From Hofstenia miamia (Eukaryota; Xenacoelomorpha; Acoela; Hofsteniidae), in assembly GCA_900660155.1 (NCBI GenBank), contig CABFPE010000118.1, forward strand, positions 716,429 through 780,428: 64,000 nt of DNA, read 5' to 3'. The notes under the pieces are model-generated. The model saw nothing but the letters and a program-made list of their open reading frames with translations. It ran no database searches and was not told the DNA's origin. Shown in pieces: positions 37,501 to 43,632 of this stretch; within the stretch, counting starts at the first letter, position 1, and each line of letters starts with the position of its first letter. Position numbers and translations under genes: made by a program.

Positions 37501-38989
37501 GCTTGGGGTATTTTATATCTTCTTTTGAAATTTGAATTTTTTGGATACTAAATATGGTATATTTGCTAAGGCTCTTTCCTGATTTAGTTTTAGGTAATAT
37601 TTTACAAATTGGTCTAACTTTGCGTGAATTCATATAACTGAGTGACTTCAATTTGCGTCCGTCGATTTGAATTTTCTGAACCCGATAACTTTTTCGAAAA
37701 TCTATTCAGCTTAGAGTTTAAAGAAAGAATTTATGAAATCTGAGTAACTTACAAATCAATCGACATATTTTTGGGCCTTTTTAATATATGCTTATATCTA
37801 CCAAGCATATTCATACATGCCGCGAAGTCAGAGGTCGCGGCGCCTTAATTGGACAGAACCGGGTCGCGCATTAAGAGCGAGAATTAAGGGTAGGATGCTC
37901 CTCTTTTGCAATGTAAGCATTTAAAAATTTTTCCAAAAACCATAAAAGAAAATACTTGATTTGTTCAAGTTTAAAATAATTTGGCAATTTATCAATTACC
38001 AATTTCAAAAATATTTTGGCCTATTAACTCGATCAATTAAATTGCAGTCTCTTGATACATTCCTTCACCAGATTGAAAAGTATTTGGTGAGCAGAGTCGT
38101 AAGTTAAAAACAACCCCGAAATTATGTTAATATGAAATTATTACAAGGAACCAACAATTATTACAGACCTATTTAGCAGGCGCGTATCGAGAATTTCTAA
38201 AAGGGGGAGGCCCAATTCTTATTAGAGACATATAGGCCTACGTAGTTTTTTCACCCTCTTAGCATAATGGCGTGCTCACCCTTGTATACATGATAAATAA
38301 ACCAAAAAGACAGACGAGGGTAATAAGAATAACATGAAATGCTTCTTTTTGCACTTTATGTCAAACAAAAAGACTGTTCATCAATATATCGATCAGATTG
38401 TATGAGAATGAGTTGAAATTGGCCTCCCCAAATGGGGAGGGCCAAGGCGCAAGGCCCGCCTAAATACGTACCTGCTATTTAACAATCCTTGCAAGAAATA
38501 GAACCATTATATTGAATTGCACCAGATGATCTGAGGTGTATATGTTTCAATAATTCATACAAATTAAGTATTTGCTGTTAAAACTAAACAATTTCAAACC
38601 TGTTTATAGTTTAATGACTGGTCAATGGTGTTATGAAAAATAATATCTGGCTGCCAAATTGCTTTTGGAGGCACCGTAATTTGACGAATGTTTCCATAGT
38701 CTTTGGGATTCCAAACTAAATGTGAATCTCTCCATGTTTTCCTTTGCCAAAGTCTCATGGTTAGCGTCTGAGCCTTCGTGTTAAGACTAACAACTTGATG
38801 AGGAACAATATCATAATGCACTAGGACACCTATGTTTGAATTTTCTTTTAGATCTGGCACCAAAGTTGTGTAATTTAGAAAAAGGTCGTTCAATAGTTTT
38901 TGCATAAAGTATGAACCAGTTCGTGTAGCACTTGTACAAGAAGACAGTAACTGAAAATATGTCATAAAAATAAGAATAAGACCAGCCAT
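1798..38989 (-). CDS. Cys-loop ligand-gated ion channel subunit, nicotinic-receptor-like (whole gene, 4 exons)
   Basis: Exons 38989-38600, 17011-16739, 4662-4377 and 2312-1798 total 1464 nt. They join in phases 0, 0 and 1 to give 487 residues and a TAA stop. Seen in the product: a hydrophobic signal peptide (1-20), sequon NYT (39-41), WNPKDYG (93-99), WQPD of loop A (112-115), the Cys-loop C158-C172 with 13 residues between and FPYD (165-168), loop B W179, RRK before M1 (273-275), M1 (about 282-299), M2 (about 307-327), M3 (about 341-364), an 84-residue cytoplasmic loop, VIDR (459-462) and M4 (about 463-481). Length and order match the family; known members form pentameric channels in the plasma membrane. 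Oddities: no vicinal Cys pair in loop C, an extended segment between EWDL and M1, and missing acidic pore rings. It is therefore a divergent or non-alpha subunit whose ligand cannot be called. All splice sites are GT/AG. Introns are 21.6, 12.1 and 2.1 kb. Confidence 0.93.
3248..3303 (+). repeat. Direct repeat, left copy (tandem 21-mers)
   Basis: Two 21-bp tandem units of the form aacatattt-ga-ctctttaag lie here. The same pair recurs at about 4023-4060, on the other side of the copia remnant. The two copies are about 757 bp apart and differ at one or two bases. Confidence 0.75.
3416..3850 (+). mobile_element. Ty1/copia-type retrotransposon remnant (RNase H end of pol)
   Basis: The plus strand shows the start of a copia-class RNase H (YSDASFG) and its later blocks: RISRSAETIALVD, DIYTDSQSLF, LEKRLAIDCNYIRE and HHIPGDKMIADSLTKS. 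The pattern of a TDS/TDN Asp, an (L)xxKRLxID block, IRE and IPGD..ADxLTK is that of the invertebrate copia groups. Only this 3' end of pol is visible; gag, protease, integrase and reverse transcriptase are absent. The fossil is broken and incomplete. TGTTGGGAGG at 3995-4004 could be the start of a 3' LTR, but this is unproven. It lies antisense to the channel gene in intron 3. Age appears moderate, since the protein signal is still easy to read. Confidence 0.8.
4023..4060 (+). repeat. Direct repeat, right copy
   Basis: This copy repeats the gactctttaagaacatattt tandem block seen at 3268-3303. With that copy it brackets the copia-type remnant. Confidence 0.75.
4377..4662 (-). CDS. Channel gene exon 3: loop C region, M1 and start of M2
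   Basis: This exon encodes residues 222-316 plus one base. The acceptor is TTCCAAG|TGG at 4662; the donor is G|GTAAGT after 4377 (phase 1). The exon opens WVWKEPKTP. No CC pair is present where nicotinic alpha subunits carry YxCC; only C237 occurs. FTFRRKSDFYER (270-281) aligns with the conserved FxLRRKPLFY block before M1. M1 has the conserved Pro (IMPN, P286). The M1-M2 linker is NSNKNKQKM, without the usual GEK. M2 begins at K307 and reads MKLEISVFL up to L316, the 9' Leu of the gate. Confidence 0.92.
4663..7800. other. Intron 2, left part: no gene recognised
   Basis: About 3.1 kb of AT-rich intron without a supportable reading frame, transposon terminus pair or RNA gene. A short GC-richer patch (about 5600-5700) contains CAGGCCTGGCAAA, which resembles a hAT end, but no partner was found. 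Confidence 0.5.
7801..7826. repeat. (TA)n microsatellite
   Basis: About 13 TA units. They directly abut the left end of the Tc1-like element, whose target dinucleotide is TA. Confidence 0.95.
8090..9126 (-). pseudogene. Tc1-family transposase, broken
   Basis: Read on the minus strand, recognisable blocks come in the right order: a helix-turn-helix part (SKRTIQRMGQAGS, then GRRGRRRATSATTDR, the GRPRKTT-like hook), a second DNA-binding part (VRCRLKERGAR), KPCLTATMHKNHLDWA with SNESK (the SDESK block bearing the second catalytic Asp, here Asn), and the C-terminal signature CQKLIASLPAR ending in IEAKGSNTNY before a stop at 8090. Frames change several times, in-frame stops are present, and a hAT MITE splits the gene between 8353 and 8747. 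The intact family protein is about 340 residues. This copy cannot make an active transposase. Confidence 0.8.
8353..8747. mobile_element. hAT-type MITE nested in the Tc1-like element
   Basis: The 395-bp insert starts TAGAGGTCGACGGT and ends ACCGTAGACCACTA (inverted, two mismatches in 14). It is flanked by 8-bp duplications ATGTGGAC (8345-8352) and ATTTGGAC (8748-8755), seven of eight identical. The TAG terminus and 8-bp duplication are hAT traits. Subterminal GGTTTCGGTTCGG repeats face inwards from both ends, as hAT transposase binding clusters often do. There is no coding capacity. It interrupts the transposase, so it is younger than the Tc1 insertion. Confidence 0.85.
9637..10560 (+). other. 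Unassigned segment with a coding-like tail and one Tc1-like end
   Basis: Between the Tc1-like element and the LINE tail, the plus strand around 9930-10310 is open in one frame for 128 codons. An overlapping frame reads SPKKYRRITTDLF and later SSMLADYYWMLQRE, which looks like decayed protein rather than chance. I do not recognise it. The complement of 10519-10557 reads CAGTAGGGCGCAAATTACAC, resembling a Tc1-type terminus, but no partner end was found. This may be a second, truncated transposon. Confidence 0.3.
10741..10890 (+). pseudogene. LINE ORF2 C-terminal fragment
   Basis: The plus strand encodes TAKIWNNLPQNVRKSLSLQKF followed by KKLLKENLL. The WNxLPxxVR...SLxxFKxxLK pattern is the typical C-terminus of CR1/Jockey-group LINE reverse transcriptases. 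Only about 50 codons are present, followed by an A/T-rich 3' region and an (AT)n tract that enters the assembly gap. It is a 5'-truncated or eroded insertion in intron 2. Confidence 0.65.
11084..12083. other. Assembly gap of exactly 1000 N
   Basis: A run of 1000 unknown bases with (AT)n on both sides (11064-11083 and 12084-12092). The round size suggests a placeholder of unknown true length. Open frames spanning it are artefacts. Confidence 0.99.
12093..13192. other. Intron 2, no gene recognised
   Basis: AT-rich sequence without supportable coding or repeat ends. Just before the N at 13193 lies a patch with cctgtttacacgtgac and gcgtgtaaacaccc, a partial inverted arrangement that may be the end of a short MITE cut by the contig join. 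Confidence 0.4.
13194..13272 (+). repeat. 79-bp dispersed repeat, copy 1 (adjacent to a single N)
   Basis: The sequence beginning tatgacgcttttatcaatgg is repeated at 18913-18991 with about one mismatch and different flanks. It starts immediately after the single N at 13193, so it may be a contig-end effect or a short transposon piece. Confidence 0.7.
13523..13880 (-). other. Unrecognised coding-like relic ending at a splice-donor-like site
   Basis: One minus-strand frame reads as a plausible protein, with blocks DKSTKPYFLINILVRLL, TPDIRTEADTVDFYNET and VVDIAVVSGSDLLQLSKTTEG. It ends at GG|GTAAGT (last base 13523). Two in-frame stops interrupt it. It lies within intron 2 of the channel gene on the same strand and does not fit that protein. 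It may be a dead transposon gene or a pseudogene exon. I recognise no family. Confidence 0.3.
14000..16738. other. Intron 2, right part: nothing recognised
   Basis: Low-complexity AT-rich intron. An open plus frame at 14152-14457 has no family motif and I treat it as chance. Confidence 0.5.
16739..17011 (-). CDS. Channel gene exon 2: Cys-loop and loop B
   Basis: This exon encodes residues 131-221 (91 codons, phase 0 to 0). The acceptor is TTCTTAG|CTG at 17011 and the donor TCT|GTAAGC after 16739. The reading frame starts LERTTLKVV, upstream of the first Met in the open frame. The Cys-loop signature is intact: C158, YFPYD (164-168), C172, then GPWAMD (177-182), matching the GSWTYD loop B block, and VDIWPP. 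An extra Cys (C154) sits four residues before the Cys-loop. Loop B keeps its Trp but has Met where Tyr is usual. The exon ends after QEWDL. Confidence 0.93.
17166..17192. repeat. (TA)n microsatellite
   Basis: A pure TA run shortly upstream of exon 2, in intron 1. Confidence 0.95.
17200..19894. other. Intron 1, no gene recognised
   Basis: AT-rich sequence. Short open frames (for example 18986-19258 plus) lack motifs and show no splice logic. Confidence 0.5.
18913..18991 (+). repeat. 79-bp dispersed repeat, copy 2
   Basis: Matches 13194-13272 almost perfectly. This copy lies inside continuous sequence in intron 1. Confidence 0.7.
19895..20807 (+). repeat. 913-bp duplicated block, copy 1 (probable assembly overlap)
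   Basis: This block ends at the single N at 20808 and is repeated directly after it at 20809-21721, with one substitution noted (aattcaaatg against aattcagatg) and the same embedded (AT)n tract. Its position against the N suggests two overlapping contig ends or haplotypes that were not merged. Confidence 0.9.
20809..21721 (+). repeat. 913-bp duplicated block, copy 2
   Basis: Near-identical to 19895-20807, starting right after the single N. It includes an (AT)n tract at about 21069-21113. Confidence 0.9.
21722..23159. other. Intron 1, with a relic of the 43.6-kb hAT family
   Basis: A (TA)n tract lies at about 21780-21808. The stretch at about 22353-22455 (aatgtggaaaaacactttg, then aaaagacaccagaatctttaagg) matches parts of the hAT-family copies at 31.8-32.25 and 43.7-44.1 kb. 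No gene is seen. Confidence 0.5.
23160..23226. repeat. (AAT)n tract at the 5' side of the LINE
   Basis: An imperfect AAT/TAA repeat directly before the R4/Dong-like LINE. A similar tract follows its 3' end. Confidence 0.9.
23227..25098 (+). mobile_element. RLE-type LINE (R4/Dong-like), internally deleted
   Basis: Plus-strand pieces in order: a lysine/glutamate-rich N-terminal region; the start of reverse transcriptase (MKNWMAPGRDEVHGYFLKKF); a LPTTWKLLSSVIS block; RT motif A as AMAWIDYRKADDSI; then, after the single N at 24422, the C-terminal part GEYWRNTEK, a zinc knuckle CRLCKKEAETVDHLIAGC (C-x2-C-x8-H-x4-C), ENEKVKILWDF, and RRPDIGVVDKEK with IDTAVPKD. The last resembles the PD-(D/E)xK restriction-like endonuclease of R2/R4/Dong-type LINEs. 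Most of the RT palm (motifs B-E) is missing around the N, and several stops and frameshifts occur. The element sits between (AAT)n tracts, which fits the TAA-repeat target known for Bombyx Dong. Clade assignment is by motif recall only. Confidence 0.8.
25096..25113. repeat. (TAA)n at the LINE 3' end
   Basis: gtaataataataacaataatt follows the last coding-like residues of the LINE. It is either its 3' tail or the split target repeat. Confidence 0.8.
25300..26380 (-). pseudogene. CR1/Jockey-like LINE reverse transcriptase, degraded
   Basis: Minus-strand blocks in RT order: ISGVVPIPKKAKIKSLG (start of RT; usually VxPxFKKGD), GSITIIISRIFERLIFNTL (the lSKIFERlv block), FNKFGFSKVCLTECA, a motif-A relic near DLSKQGI, YLLKYADEINCIIP (motif C, YADD normally; the second Asp is Glu here), WCSLNNMFFNTSKS, then LNDLYRTMIFLHISYC (the fnsLIlPHLtYC block). 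Stops and frame changes are present throughout. The overall order is clear although similarity is weak, suggesting an old copy. It lies in intron 1 of the channel gene, in the same orientation. Confidence 0.7.
26630..26679. repeat. (AAT)n microsatellite
   Basis: About 16 uninterrupted AAT units. Confidence 0.95.
27319..28177 (+). mobile_element. Tc1/mariner-superfamily element, internally deleted
   Basis: Ends: left CAGCTGCGGCAAAAAGTTTA and right, in complement, GAGTTGCGGCAAAAAGTTTA, with TA on both outer sides (27317-27318 and 28178-28179). Inside, the plus strand preserves the transposase C-terminal block: FGWPRNSPDMNCIER (family pattern DWPxxSPDLNPIE, which carries the third acidic catalytic region), then KLQKYHSSSYETLSAHVKQLW. 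A stop follows IERC. At 859 bp, against 1.3-1.6 kb for full elements, the N-terminal half is missing. This family is distinct from the 7.8-kb Tc1-like element because the termini are unrelated. Confidence 0.85.
28178..30050. other. Intron 1, no gene recognised
   Basis: AT-rich sequence without a supported feature. The short plus frames at 28905-29099 and 29625-29822 show no motif. Confidence 0.5.
30051..30800 (+). repeat. 750-bp duplicated block, copy 1 (probable assembly overlap)
   Basis: Ends in (TA)n at the single N (30801) and is repeated from 30802. The two copies appear identical by eye. Confidence 0.9.
30802..31551 (+). repeat. 750-bp duplicated block, copy 2
   Basis: Starts ttccaataatggaataattg, as at 30051, immediately after the N. 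It continues through the (TA)n tract into unique sequence at about 31572. Confidence 0.9.
31800..32250 (+). repeat. Diverged copy of the 43.6-kb hAT family
   Basis: The segment shares ordered blocks with the element at 43633-44244: ccgcgcactg/cacggcacgc-like GC-rich start, gagtttggaa, tatggagacaatttaaatc, ttcaaaaattagaaattttc, aatgtggaaaaacggtttg and aaaggacatcgggctac. Its termini are not recognisable. An open frame of 132 codons lies across it, but the relation to a non-coding MITE argues that this frame is chance. Confidence 0.65.
33773..33840 (-). repeat. Short fragment of the same hAT family, inverted
   Basis: In complement it reads taataggcttggagaaaatt and then gaatgtggac, matching the taataggcttggagaaaatc block at 32167. 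Confidence 0.6.
33841..36300. other. Intron 1, no gene recognised
   Basis: AT-rich sequence with no supportable gene, RNA or paired transposon ends. Open frames at 35092-35379 and 36010-36228 have no family motif. Confidence 0.5.
36309..36860 (-). other. Unrecognised coding-like segment in intron 1
   Basis: Two adjacent minus frames read as lysine-rich, helix-like protein: an upper part with SLTQRKHNKVHITSSNYKN and MGYRHKSLRNGVYTEF, and a lower part with KKSVCEIQTLNVNALVKI and MEVRVKEHIRLQLNSL. The lower frame continues upstream of its first Met (KISIENYLASNEI). The two parts lie in different frames, consistent with an old frameshift. I do not recognise the family; a dead transposon ORF is likely. 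Chance open frames in A-rich DNA cannot be excluded. Confidence 0.3.
36861..38176. other. Intron 1 near exon 1, no gene recognised
   Basis: Mostly AT-rich. A GC-rich island at about 37818-37850 contains aagtcagaggtcgcggcgcc, the complement of a block in the 43.6-kb hAT MITE, so it is probably a fragment of that family. Confidence 0.5.
38177..38474. mobile_element. hAT-type MITE, 298 bp
   Basis: It starts CAGGCGCGTAT and ends with the complement of CAGGTACGTAT, with two mismatches in 11. Flanking 8-bp duplications are CTATTTAG (38169-38176) and CTATTTAA (38475-38482), seven of eight identical. No coding capacity. It lies 125 bp inside intron 1 from the exon 1 donor of the channel gene. Confidence 0.85.
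38600..38989 (-). CDS. Channel gene exon 1: signal peptide and start of ligand-binding domain
   Basis: This exon encodes residues 1-130. The start ATG at 38989-38987 opens MAGLILIF, a signal-peptide-like stretch followed by a small-residue region (SSCTSA). Family signatures follow: loop D-like MRLWQRKTW (78-86), WNPKDYG (93-99), VPPKAIWQPD (106-115) and HN where most nicotinic subunits have YN (119-120). The donor is CAG|GTTTGA, with the last exon base at 38600, and it leaves phase 0. The next in-phase exon is 21.6 kb away at 17011. Confidence 0.93.
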
Positions 38990-38990
38990 A

Positions 38991-39003
38991 TTACATGTTT
39001 CCT
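38991..39003 (-). promoter_or_regulatory. 5' leader of channel gene: start-stop uORF and acceptor-like AG
   Basis: Just upstream of the start codon, on the minus strand, the sequence reads ACTTAACAG|GAAACATGTAATATGG. The ATGTAA at 38996-38991 is a minimal start-stop upstream ORF one base before the main ATG. The AACAG at 39006-39002 could be a 3' splice site for a 5' UTR intron or a spliced leader. The uORF is seen directly; both roles are inference. No TATA box was identified. Confidence 0.35.
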
Positions 39004-42000
39004 GTTAAGTGGCAAAATTCCATAAAAATAGAATAGCCAATCAAATCGTTTCTCGAGTTTTGATGCTGGCAACAAAGAAAACAGAACTCATAAAACATTG
39101 CTTTGAGTTAATTTAATTTGAAGCGATTCAAATGCGGAGAATACGATTCATATTTTATATTGCACTACTTAAGAAAGGCTTAGAAAGCAGAATTTATTAA
39201 ATATTTTTTAATAATTTTATTAAATATTTCAATTACACATCTAGATTTTACAGTCTATGCAACAAGAATATGCAAACTTATATTTGCAGTTTGCATTAAA
39301 GAATATTTAGGATTTAAGCATATATTTGAATTTATCAGGTAATTCAAGAAGTTTTAGCCGAATTTGGGTTTGACTAAATGATCAATTATATTTGTATTTT
39401 TTTTAATTGCCTTATAGCTTGTCTCCGTTTATTAACACTATTGTAAAATGTTTTTGATTTTTCATCGAATAATTCACAAGTGGTCTTTATAGCCTTTCTG
39501 GTGTCGCAAACACAGTTTCTCTGAAATGATTTTGCAAGCTAAGAAGCCCTAATATGGTAGACATCGGTGCCAAAATAACCTACTGAAATTTTCAATTACA
39601 GATAAATTAGAGAAAAATCTTCATTAAATTGTCGTCATTAATTAAATGAAGTTAGTTTTGTATTTTCAATAATGAATCAATATAATTTACAGTTCGCTAC
39701 GCTTAGATTCATTTTTAATCAATTATCATTTATCAAAGTTTTAATCTTTTACATTTCTGAGTTAGACACTGCTGTTCAAGCTAATTAATTGTAATTTTGC
39801 TCCATATCAATTAAATATCAAGTAATTAGCTTTTTACAAAATTGCAATGAATCTGAAGAAAATAGTTAAGCATCAACTTCCTTGCTAAGGATTGATCACA
39901 AGCAGCATGTATCACCATTTTGAGTTTTCACTATATTACATTTTTCTAGTCTAAGTTTTGTTGCAGCATTTTCCTGAAAACTTGCGTTGTAAATTTCGAC
40001 ACTGCTACCCTGAATTTGAGTACGTCATGTCTAAATAGGTTTAGAAAGTAATCCACACATAGAGAAACCATTAAAGATTGCTGTTGCACCCATACCCATT
40101 CGATCTGAGCCCTACAGAATTTGTGCCTTGCCCTATTTACACGTGTTGAAATCTGCTCCACATTGCCACACGTTTTATATTCTGCCGCCCCAAATTGGCC
40201 TACTAAAAAATTATGCTCCAAAACTACTTAGGATATTTTATTGCCCCATATTTGTTCTATGACCATTTTCATTGCAGCACATCACCACCCAAATATTTTG
40301 AATCCTTACATCTAAGAAGATACACAATCATTTTTAAAATGTCCATTTTTAATTTGCCAATGGATATTAATTATATTATTAATAGCAAAATGAAATTCAA
40401 TTTTGACTCTATAAAGCTTATTTTAAAGCTAATATTTTATGTAATACATTTATGCAAGGACAATTGCACTCCTTCCAGTGTAATTGCAAGGCCTATTGAC
40501 TACAAATCAGATCAAAATGATCTTGCTGAAATCATTGAAAAGAATCAAATTTTACCAAGAGATAAAAATGCATGGTAATTAATTTTTCAAAGTGCTATTA
40601 AGTTTCCAAGTAAATCAAATTATTATTAATCAGACAACTTTGATGTAAAAAATACTTTTACAATCTCTAAATTTGGCAATCTTTTACTTCGATTTTTCTT
40701 AACTAAAAAATGTTTTTGCCCCACTTTTGCCACTTGGGTACCCACTTTTGAAAAATCCTGCCCCATACTCGCCCCGAAAGGCCTGCCCCGCTTTGCCCCA
40801 TTTGTCGACACATCCTACTTCCATCACTGATCTGAGACTTATACTTACATGAACGTTAAGTATGGAGGGGATTTTAATCTTTTCTTATAAAATCGGAATT
40901 TTCAAAGTACACGCCTTAGTCCATAACTCATTGTTTCCCAATTTCATAATTATTCACTATGCAGTAAAGCCTTGGTTCTCGAACGACTGATACTTTGAAA
41001 AAATCGGATGTCGATCGAAAAGTCGAGAAATTTTTGCTTCGTATTTCAAACAATATTCGGAGGTCGCTGTCTGTGTAGTGCGCGGACGTGTTGTGCTTAG
41101 CTCTCATTTTTATCTATATTTTTGGAACGGTTTTAATAACGCTCCCAACGACAAAGAAACTCAATAAAGTTGCTACATGTGATAAACAACTATTGAATTC
41201 AAGAAAGAAATACTAACCAGAACAGCTCCGCATTTAAATTGGGTTACGTTTATGTTTATGTTATTTGTGTACTTGCCATTTTGTTTAGCATTTTCTTAGA
41301 TATACATTGCTTTATATGTTGGTTAGCATCTTAATTTAATAATATAAAGAAAAGTTTAAAAAAGGCAAGTATCCAGAGGATTTTTGGAAAAGATTAAAGC
41401 GACTTACATTATATATTTATTTTGAAAAATAGATTCGGTGTTCCGACAAATCGCTTTTCGAATAGGGTTCTGGAATCAATTATGGTCAAGAATTGTGGTT
41501 TGGCTGGATCTGAAATCCTTCTATACGCGATATTCTTATAAAGCAAAGTCTAAAACATGTGGGGATTGCAATAAAGGAAAGGTATTTTAAAAAAATATTA
41601 CTATCACGGATATATTGCTAGATCCGATATGCTTATGGGCGGAGTTAACATGTAGTATCATATATCTTTCAAAAACTCAATTTTGGTTTTTTAATTTCAG
41701 CTTGCAGAATTATAAGTTTCTAACATACCCGGTTTAGAAAACCGAAAAAATTTAAGAAATATTTTTTCAAAGTGCGATAAAATGAGCTTAATTGATATAT
41801 ATTTTAATAGACCAAGCATGGGCATAAATTTTCGATCCATCTCTGGGTGGGGGCATCCCCCATGTGCTTTTAGCACATGAGAATATATGCTAATATTAGA
41901 TCACATACATATAACCTACTTAATCAGAAGAGACTATTCGTATAATATGGGAACAGACTAAATTTTATGCATCTGTAGACGTATTCATATTCAGCGTCTC

Positions 42001-42143
42001 TTATTGTAACTTACATATGAGGCGTGTGGCAAACTTGCGCGAATCTCCATTGTAAATTGAATATGTTTCTAAATACCAATTTCGTCACAAATCGCAGATT
42101 CTCGAAATAACAAATTAGTATTTTACCAAATTCTTAGTCCTTT

Positions 42144-42325
42144 CATCTATTCGATACCAAATCTACTTTGAGTACTGGCAGATGTTTTGGAGTGAATCTA
42201 AGCAGCTTCTGAGTGACCCGGTAAAATGTCTTTACCTCATCATATTTCTTTAGAGGAATTTATTCTTTTCCGAGTTCCTCGAGTTGCTTTGGTGTCATGA
42301 TATAGTAGTTGAAAAATTTCCAAAT
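42144..42325 (-). pseudogene. Coding-like island with one stop, unrecognised
   Basis: One minus frame reads IWKFFNYYIMTPKQLEELGK, then after one in-frame stop PLKKYDEVKTFYRVTQKLL and FTPKHLPVLKVDLVSN before the frame closes. Amino-acid composition and continuity across the stop suggest decayed protein-coding sequence, either a pseudogene exon or a transposon ORF. No flanking splice sites were convincing. Confidence 0.3.
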
Positions 42326-43020
42326 AAATTGTTGCTGTTAAGATTGAATAGCGTCACACCGTCTCTTGATCTGTAAATGTAGTAAACAATCAGCAATAAT
42401 TACAGTATTTAGATGCTTGGTATCTTTCTCATCTTTATAATAGCATACAAACACTCGGAATTTTGAGTTACTATTATTCCAATAAGAAACTTCATATCAT
42501 AAGTACCTTGCAAATAAATTAGGATTTTTCAGCAAAATCGGACGAAAGCAAAGCTTCTGCATCACCTAATGTTCTTCAGCGTGTAATACAATTGATGCTT
42601 AGCAACTAATCTTGCAATTTGAATCAATTAAACATTAAAAAGTAGAACAAAAATCTTCAATAAAGTCATTTACACACTACCGATAATTTCTAATTTTGCT
42701 TGATTTGTTGACAATCACATTCTATATAAATTGTTTTTGGAAATTGCTTCCAAATTTTCATCAAAATTTAAGGAAATAACTGCTATCAATACAAGTAGTA
42801 GCAAACGTAGCAAGTAGTACAATCATTCAAATGTAAAACTAAAATGCCCATGGCCTACTTTACTGTCATTAGCTTAACGTTCCAGTAAGTTTTACCTATA
42901 CATAGAATATGTGTTTCAGCTCCAACTACCAATAAACATTTTGAATAAATTCTATGCTTCCTGAGGTTATAAAAAATATCTTAACTCCTCCTTTCATGGT
43001 GAGATTTGTAATCTATCATC

Positions 43021-43266
43021 CTAATACGAATTTGCATGTTTCTCCAGATTTGTAGAATTGTGAGATGATATTTTGAGTTTAATGTAGAAGGTTGGGAATG
43101 TTTTGTATGCTAAAGCCTTCCTGTGCATGCATTGCCTTAGATTTTCTTTATTTTTTCCCTTCATAGCAATTTTCTTTTCTAATTCCTTGCTTTCTGCTGA
43201 TGACACTCCAGTAATTGATAAATACCTTGCCTCTTTGTCGCATTTGAAATTCTTGCTAGATATCAT
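43021..43266 (-). other. Open minus frame of 81 codons, coding-like, unrecognised
   Basis: The lysine-rich frame contains KNFKCDKEARYLSITG and SSAESKELEKKIAMKGKN. Composition resembles a transposon or nuclear protein, but no motif identifies it and no start or splice context supports a gene. Confidence 0.2.
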
Positions 43267-43331
43267 TAAGAAATAACATTTGCACTTCTAATCCTTTCTT
43301 CTTAGAATTGGCATTGTAGCTGCAAATACAA

Positions 43332-43375
43332 GTATATATATATATATATATATATGTGTATATATATAATATAGG
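43332..43375. repeat. (TA)n microsatellite, interrupted
   Basis: TA repeats with a central TATGTGTATA interruption. Confidence 0.9.
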
Positions 43376-43632
43376 TGTATACAGTTTTCATTCATCTTTA
43401 TATCAGCTAATTCCAGCCGCTTAAATTAAACCTAATATTATGCTATGTTTTTTCGGGTAAATACATTTAATCAATTAGATCTGATTAGCAATTAAGTTTC
43501 AAATCACATCAATTTGAACTGATTGATTAGATACATTTCACATAGTCGACTTAAAGGCAGCTACTACAACATGGAAGATTATCAAGCTAAGCGACCGCTA
43601 AGGCATTATATATTTACGTAAAGCATTCAGAG

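Larger units (their letters stand above)
39010..43632. other. Intergenic stretch upstream of the channel gene
   Basis: No complete gene is seen. A single hAT-like terminus, in complement CAGTGATGGAAGTAGG, ends at about 40829. CAGTAAAGCCTTGGTTCTCG at 40971-40990 looks like another MITE end. Neither has a visible partner. The open minus frame at 39946-40221 carries no motif I know. Confidence 0.45.

Noticed and set aside
40971-41480. Possible MITE starting CAGTAAAGCCTTGGTTCTCG
   Set aside because: The opposite terminus (ending GGCTTTACTG) could not be found, so no boundaries can be given.
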